Assembly: GCA_965200645.1 (NCBI GenBank)
Contig: CBDAUN010000002.1
Location: 248,001 to 312,000 of the forward strand
Length of the DNA stretch: 64,000 bases
Direction of reading: 5' to 3'
From: CBDAUN01 sp965200645
GTDB lineage: Bacteria > Pseudomonadota > Gammaproteobacteria > Arenicellales > JAJDZL01
A program made the translations under genes and the position numbers. Shown here piece after piece: positions 61,519 through 64,000 of this stretch. The number at the start of each line of letters is the position of its first letter. The stretch's first letter is position 1. The notes beneath the pieces are model-generated. The model worked only from the letters and a program-made list of their open reading frames with translations. It made no database searches and had not been told where the DNA came from.

Positions 61519-62405
61519 TGAACGCCCATAAATCAATTCAAAATTGGAATTCTTGGGCACAAAAACAGTTTATTAATCCGATTGCAAAGATGGTCTGGGA
61601 CGCCTGCGTTTTAGATGTTCAAGCCTTCAAGCCGGGCAATGTTCACTGTTTCGCTAAAGGGCATGACATGACAGTAGATGACTTTCTCAAAAGTGCCGCG
61701 GCTATTTCAGAAATCATGGGGAATGTGCGGTTATCTTTAGGAGAAAGAATTTTGGACTCCGCACTAGCCACCAAAGAAGCAGTCTCAATAAATACCAACA
61801 TTGGAATCATCCTACTGTGTGCTCCTTTGGCAGGTGCAGCATCCAAAGACGGTCGAGACTTAAGACTGAAGGTTGAGCAAGCAATTGACGATGCCGATAT
61901 TGGTGACTCTGAAAACATTTTGAAAGCGATTCGAATAGCAAACCCTTCCGGGCTGGGTTCGGTGCAACAGCACGACGTTGCAAATACTGCTGTTGCTCCA
62001 ATCAAAGAAATCATGGCAGAGGCTCAGGACAGGGACTCGATTGCCCATCAATACGCCAACGGCTATCCATACATTTTTGAAGTTGGCTTACCCCATGCCA
62101 GAGCATTTCAGCAAAATTTCAAAAATGAAATCACAGTTGTCACTGCATTATTCTTACTGTTTCTCTCTGAGTATCCAGACTCCCACATTGTTCGTCAATT
62201 TGGCTTGAAAACGGCATGTTCAGTTCAAGTCATTGCAGCTAGTTTGCTGCAAAATTTAGCGGATGCAGGAGAGTTGGATGAGGTGTTCAGTGAGTTTTCC
62301 AGATACGATACCCTGTGGAAAAACACAGAACTGAATCCAGGTACAAGTGCTGACCTAACCGTTGCAACTATGCTGGCATTGAAAATTGAGGAGAATGTAG
62401 GATAA
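61518..62405 (+). CDS. Triphosphoribosyl-dephospho-CoA synthase (CitG/MdcB) family protein
   Basis: 295 residues from the ATG in TGATG at 61518; a GTG one codon earlier overlaps gmk by four bases. VWDACVLDVQAFKPGNVHCF with the following DMTVDDFLKSA, and TNIGIILLCAPLAGAA are hallmark CitG-family stretches. Citrate- and malonate-metabolising homologues make the 2'-(5''-triphosphoribosyl)-3'-dephospho-CoA prosthetic-group precursor. No citrate lyase or malonate decarboxylase genes are here; fae follows after 91 bases. From memory, a CitG-like gene recurs in bacterial H4MPT gene clusters, so a role in methanopterin-type cofactor assembly (a ribosyl transfer) is more likely than citrate metabolism. 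Confidence 0.85.
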   Translation: MNAHKSIQNWNSWAQKQFINPIAKMVWDACVLDVQAFKPGNVHCFAKGHDMTVDDFLKSAAAISEIMGNVRLSLGERILDSALATKEAVSINTNIGIILLCAPLAGAASKDGRDLRLKVEQAIDDADIGDSENILKAIRIANPSGLGSVQQHDVANTAVAPIKEIMAEAQDRDSIAHQYANGYPYIFEVGLPHARAFQQNFKNEITVVTALFLLFLSEYPDSHIVRQFGLKTACSVQVIAASLLQNLADAGELDEVFSEFSRYDTLWKNTELNPGTSADLTVATMLALKIEENVG

Positions 62406-62496
62406 TTGCAGACGACGTTTCGAAATTGGAATCACGTCTCACACAAACAACAATTCATAAATCTGATTCAACAACCACCCCTCAGAGGAGGCAAAA

Positions 62497-63006
62497 ATGA
62501 CAAAAATAAATAATGTATGTGTAGGAGAGTCATTGGTCGGTGATGGCAATGAAGTCGCTCACATTGACTTGATTATTGGTCCCCGCGGTTCAGCCGCCGA
62601 GTCCGCTTTCTGTAACAGTCTTTGTAACAACAAAGATGGATTTACCAGTCTACTGGCTGTAGCTTCACCCAATGTTCCAGCGAAGCCAAATACAGTGATG
62701 TTCAATAAAGTTACCATGAAAGGTGCAAAGCAAGCTGTACAGATGTTTGGCCCGGCTCAAAGAGGTGTTGCCATGGCAGTTATTGATAGTGTTGAAGACG
62801 GCACCATCCCTCAAGATGAAGCGGATGATTTGTTCGTTTGTGTCGGTGTGTTTATTCACTGGGAAGCAGAAGACGATGCAAAGATTCAAGACTACAACTA
62901 CGAGGCAACTCGTGAAGCGATCCGACGTGCTGTTACCGGCAAGCCAAATGCAGCAGATGTTATCGCTCAAAAAGGAATCGAACATCCATTTGGCGCTCAC
63001 GCTTAA
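62497..63006 (+). CDS. fae: Formaldehyde-activating enzyme
   Basis: 169 residues, exactly the Fae size. NEVAHIDLIIGPRGSAAESA carries the conserved active-site His (in AHIDLIIG), SPNVPAKPNTVMFNKVT and QMFGPAQRGVAMAVIDSVEDG are near-invariant in the family, and the protein ends EHPFGAHA. Fae condenses formaldehyde with tetrahydromethanopterin to methylene-H4MPT. A very strong AGAGGAGG precedes the ATG, consistent with the abundance of Fae in methylotrophs. It sits between a CitG-like gene and pterin-related genes, which together mark an H4MPT C1 cluster. Confidence 0.95.
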   Translation: MTKINNVCVGESLVGDGNEVAHIDLIIGPRGSAAESAFCNSLCNNKDGFTSLLAVASPNVPAKPNTVMFNKVTMKGAKQAVQMFGPAQRGVAMAVIDSVEDGTIPQDEADDLFVCVGVFIHWEAEDDAKIQDYNYEATREAIRRAVTGKPNAADVIAQKGIEHPFGAHA

Positions 63007-63032
63007 GTAGCAACCAAAGAAAATCTTTTTTG

Positions 63033-63069
63033 ATGCCGGCTGTGCGGTTGTTCACCGTACAGTCAGCAT
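63033..63069 (+). terminator. Long hairpin downstream of fae
   Basis: Bases 63033-63048 pair with 63054-63069 (16 pairs with one mismatch and two G-U wobbles) over a five-base loop. Only a weak T-rich tail (TTTCTATG) follows. It may be a partial terminator or a stabiliser that lets fae be expressed above the downstream genes. Confidence 0.55.
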
Positions 63070-63179
63070 TTCTATGTACGGTTAGAGTTCATCCGGTCAT
63101 ATTGATTTAATGGATAAAGTAAACTGATATTTGGGCAAAAATCCAAATACAGAAACTGTACCAATTGAGGAGATAACCA

Positions 63180-63572
63180 ATGTCAGACACTACCCCTGAT
63201 CGTCGACTGGAAGAGACATTCGATGAAGCCACCATAGAACGAAGGCTTTCTGAGGAACTGCCGCACTGGTTTTACGAAAATGGCTGGATCCGAAGGAAAT
63301 ATCGCACTACTGGCTGGAAGAGCACATTAATGGTAATTAATACAGTGGGACACCTATCGGAAGCCGCTTGGCATCATCCCGACCTCGCTGCATCCTATGC
63401 ATTCGTAGTCGTCAAGTTAATGAATCATGCAGCAAAGGGCATTACAGAAAAGGACTTTGCACTTGCGAAAAAGATTGAAGAGGTGGTGCAATGGCAACCC
63501 GGAGTCGAGGATGGTCCACTTGAAGGCACTCCTACAGATGCCCGATTCCGCTATGTCAAATACGATGGGTAA
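63180..63572 (+). CDS. Pterin-4a-carbinolamine dehydratase family protein
   Basis: 130 residues with strong GAGGAG before the ATG. TVGHLSEAAWHHPDLAASYA and VVVKLMNHAAKGITEKDFAL are the dehydratase core, with the active-site His-His-Pro and the His in MNHAAKG. Classical members recycle hydroxylated tetrahydrobiopterin; in C1 clusters they are thought to act on pterin intermediates or as accessory factors of H4MPT synthesis. The N-terminal ~40 residues are longer than in the minimal family. It follows fae and precedes an HPPK-like gene by 40 bases. Confidence 0.87.
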   Translation: MSDTTPDRRLEETFDEATIERRLSEELPHWFYENGWIRRKYRTTGWKSTLMVINTVGHLSEAAWHHPDLAASYAFVVVKLMNHAAKGITEKDFALAKKIEEVVQWQPGVEDGPLEGTPTDARFRYVKYDG

Positions 63573-63612
63573 TTGTTGTTCCAGGAAAATTTAGTTATTT
63601 AGTTGTGCTTTC

Positions 63613-64000
63613 ATGGCTCAAGGAACTAATGTACTTATCAATCTTGGATCAAATTTCGGTGATCGTAGACAGAATCTCTACGACGGAATTCAACAAATTC
63701 AACAACTCGATTTTTCGGTCAATAAAATCTCGCCCGTAGTAGAGTCGCCAGCCTTGTTGCCAACCGGTTCCCCTTCTGAATGGAATCGTCCATTTCTGAA
63801 TGTCAACTTACACGGGGTTGGAAATCTTGGAGTGGATGCATTCTATCGCTCTACCAAAAAAATTCAAAAGGAATACAAAAGGTATTGCGCTTCGAATTAT
63901 TCGCCTCGCAGTCTTGACATTGACATTATTGCTTGGGGAGATGAGGTGGTTTCGCTAAATGGCAAGGAATTACCAAACTCATCACTCCATACAAAATCCT
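63613..64000 (+). CDS. HPPK (FolK-like) pterin pyrophosphokinase, 3' end cut by window
   Basis: The frame starts with an ATG at 63613 and is open to the window edge (129 codons). NVLINLGSNFGDRRQNLYDG is the N-terminal pterin-site segment and RSLDIDIIAWGDEVV the magnesium- and ATP-binding loop (family R-x-L-D-x-D-I). The enzyme activates 6-hydroxymethyl-dihydropterin with a pyrophosphate. Sitting directly after fae and the dehydratase gene, it is likely a methanopterin-pathway HPPK rather than the housekeeping FolK, but this is inference from context. Confidence 0.85.
   Translation, partial: MAQGTNVLINLGSNFGDRRQNLYDGIQQIQQLDFSVNKISPVVESPALLPTGSPSEWNRPFLNVNLHGVGNLGVDAFYRSTKKIQKEYKRYCASNYSPRSLDIDIIAWGDEVVSLNGKELPNSSLHTKS

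Noticed and set aside
1..64000. tRNA, rRNA and CRISPR arrays
   Set aside because: I scanned for T-arm/CCA-like ends, rRNA-conserved stretches and regularly spaced repeats and found none convincing; a tRNA-scan program would be needed for certainty.

Overview
This window reads as a chromosomal segment of a Gram-negative proteobacterium. The indicators are Tat and Sec signal peptides on periplasmic binding proteins, a periplasmic adaptor protein, TtcA, a yicC-gmk pair, and bacterial tetrahydromethanopterin (H4MPT) C1 genes. Gammaproteobacteria is my best guess, with Alphaproteobacteria possible. There is no rRNA to settle it, and I found no tRNA, CRISPR array or intact insertion sequence. Base composition by eye is moderate, except for one clearly GC-rich island around 33.8-35.6 kb. 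The metabolic theme is that of a heterotroph using small organic molecules: propionyl-CoA, amino-acid or peptide-like compounds, and methylated amines.

Layout. 1-7860 (minus strand): a complete propionate-to-succinyl-CoA operon (prpE, methylmalonyl-CoA mutase, pccB, pccA, epimerase). 8.0-11.0 kb: scattered catabolic enzymes (enoyl-CoA hydratase, FAH-family hydrolase, metallo-beta-lactamase-fold hydrolase). 11.0-16.5 kb (minus): a branched-chain-type ABC importer (binding protein, LivH, LivM, LivG, LivF) translationally coupled to an Asp/Glu/hydantoin racemase. Just upstream lies a frameshifted remnant resembling the 3' end of the metallo-beta-lactamase-fold gene. 17-22.7 kb: ttcA, an M18 aminopeptidase, a BtuF-like cobalamin-binding protein and a dimethylglycine/sarcosine dehydrogenase-like enzyme.

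23.0-31.7 kb is the most unusual region. Its genes are a two-span sensor-like membrane protein, a sensor-HAMP-MFS fusion, a periplasmic binding protein, a HAMP-SpoIIE phosphatase, an anti-sigma-type kinase, an alpha/beta hydrolase and a histidine-phosphatase-like protein, followed by a convergent STAS anti-anti-sigma factor. Together they look like a partner-switching pathway with a periplasmic sensing front end built partly from transporter parts. No sigma factor is present, so the output is unknown.

32-36.5 kb: an ammonium transporter, then the GC-rich SulP transporter island and a non-coding stretch holding an apparent IS1595-type transposase fragment. 36.5-42.5 kb: UMF1-type MFS plus MttB-family methyltransferase, a zinc-independent MDR oxidoreductase, an enolase-superfamily enzyme and a second FAH protein. 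42.8-53.6 kb: two complete dipeptide/oligopeptide-type ABC importers head to tail. The second binding protein is convergent with them behind a strong terminator. 53.7-59.8 kb: an EEP-family hydrolase, an orphan HlyD-type adaptor, a mutase-like corrinoid protein, a glycosyltransferase and a small Rieske protein. 59.9-64.0 kb: yicC, gmk, and then the start of an H4MPT C1 cluster (CitG-like, fae, pterin carbinolamine dehydratase-like, HPPK-like), which runs off the window.

How it fits together (inference): methyl groups released from glycine-betaine or sarcosine-type compounds by the dehydrogenase would yield formaldehyde or methylene-folate, and formaldehyde is captured by Fae. Propionyl-CoA from amino-acid or odd-chain catabolism enters through the B12-dependent mutase. 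Several ABC systems feed the substrates. All functional names rest on motif recognition by eye; no database search was run.
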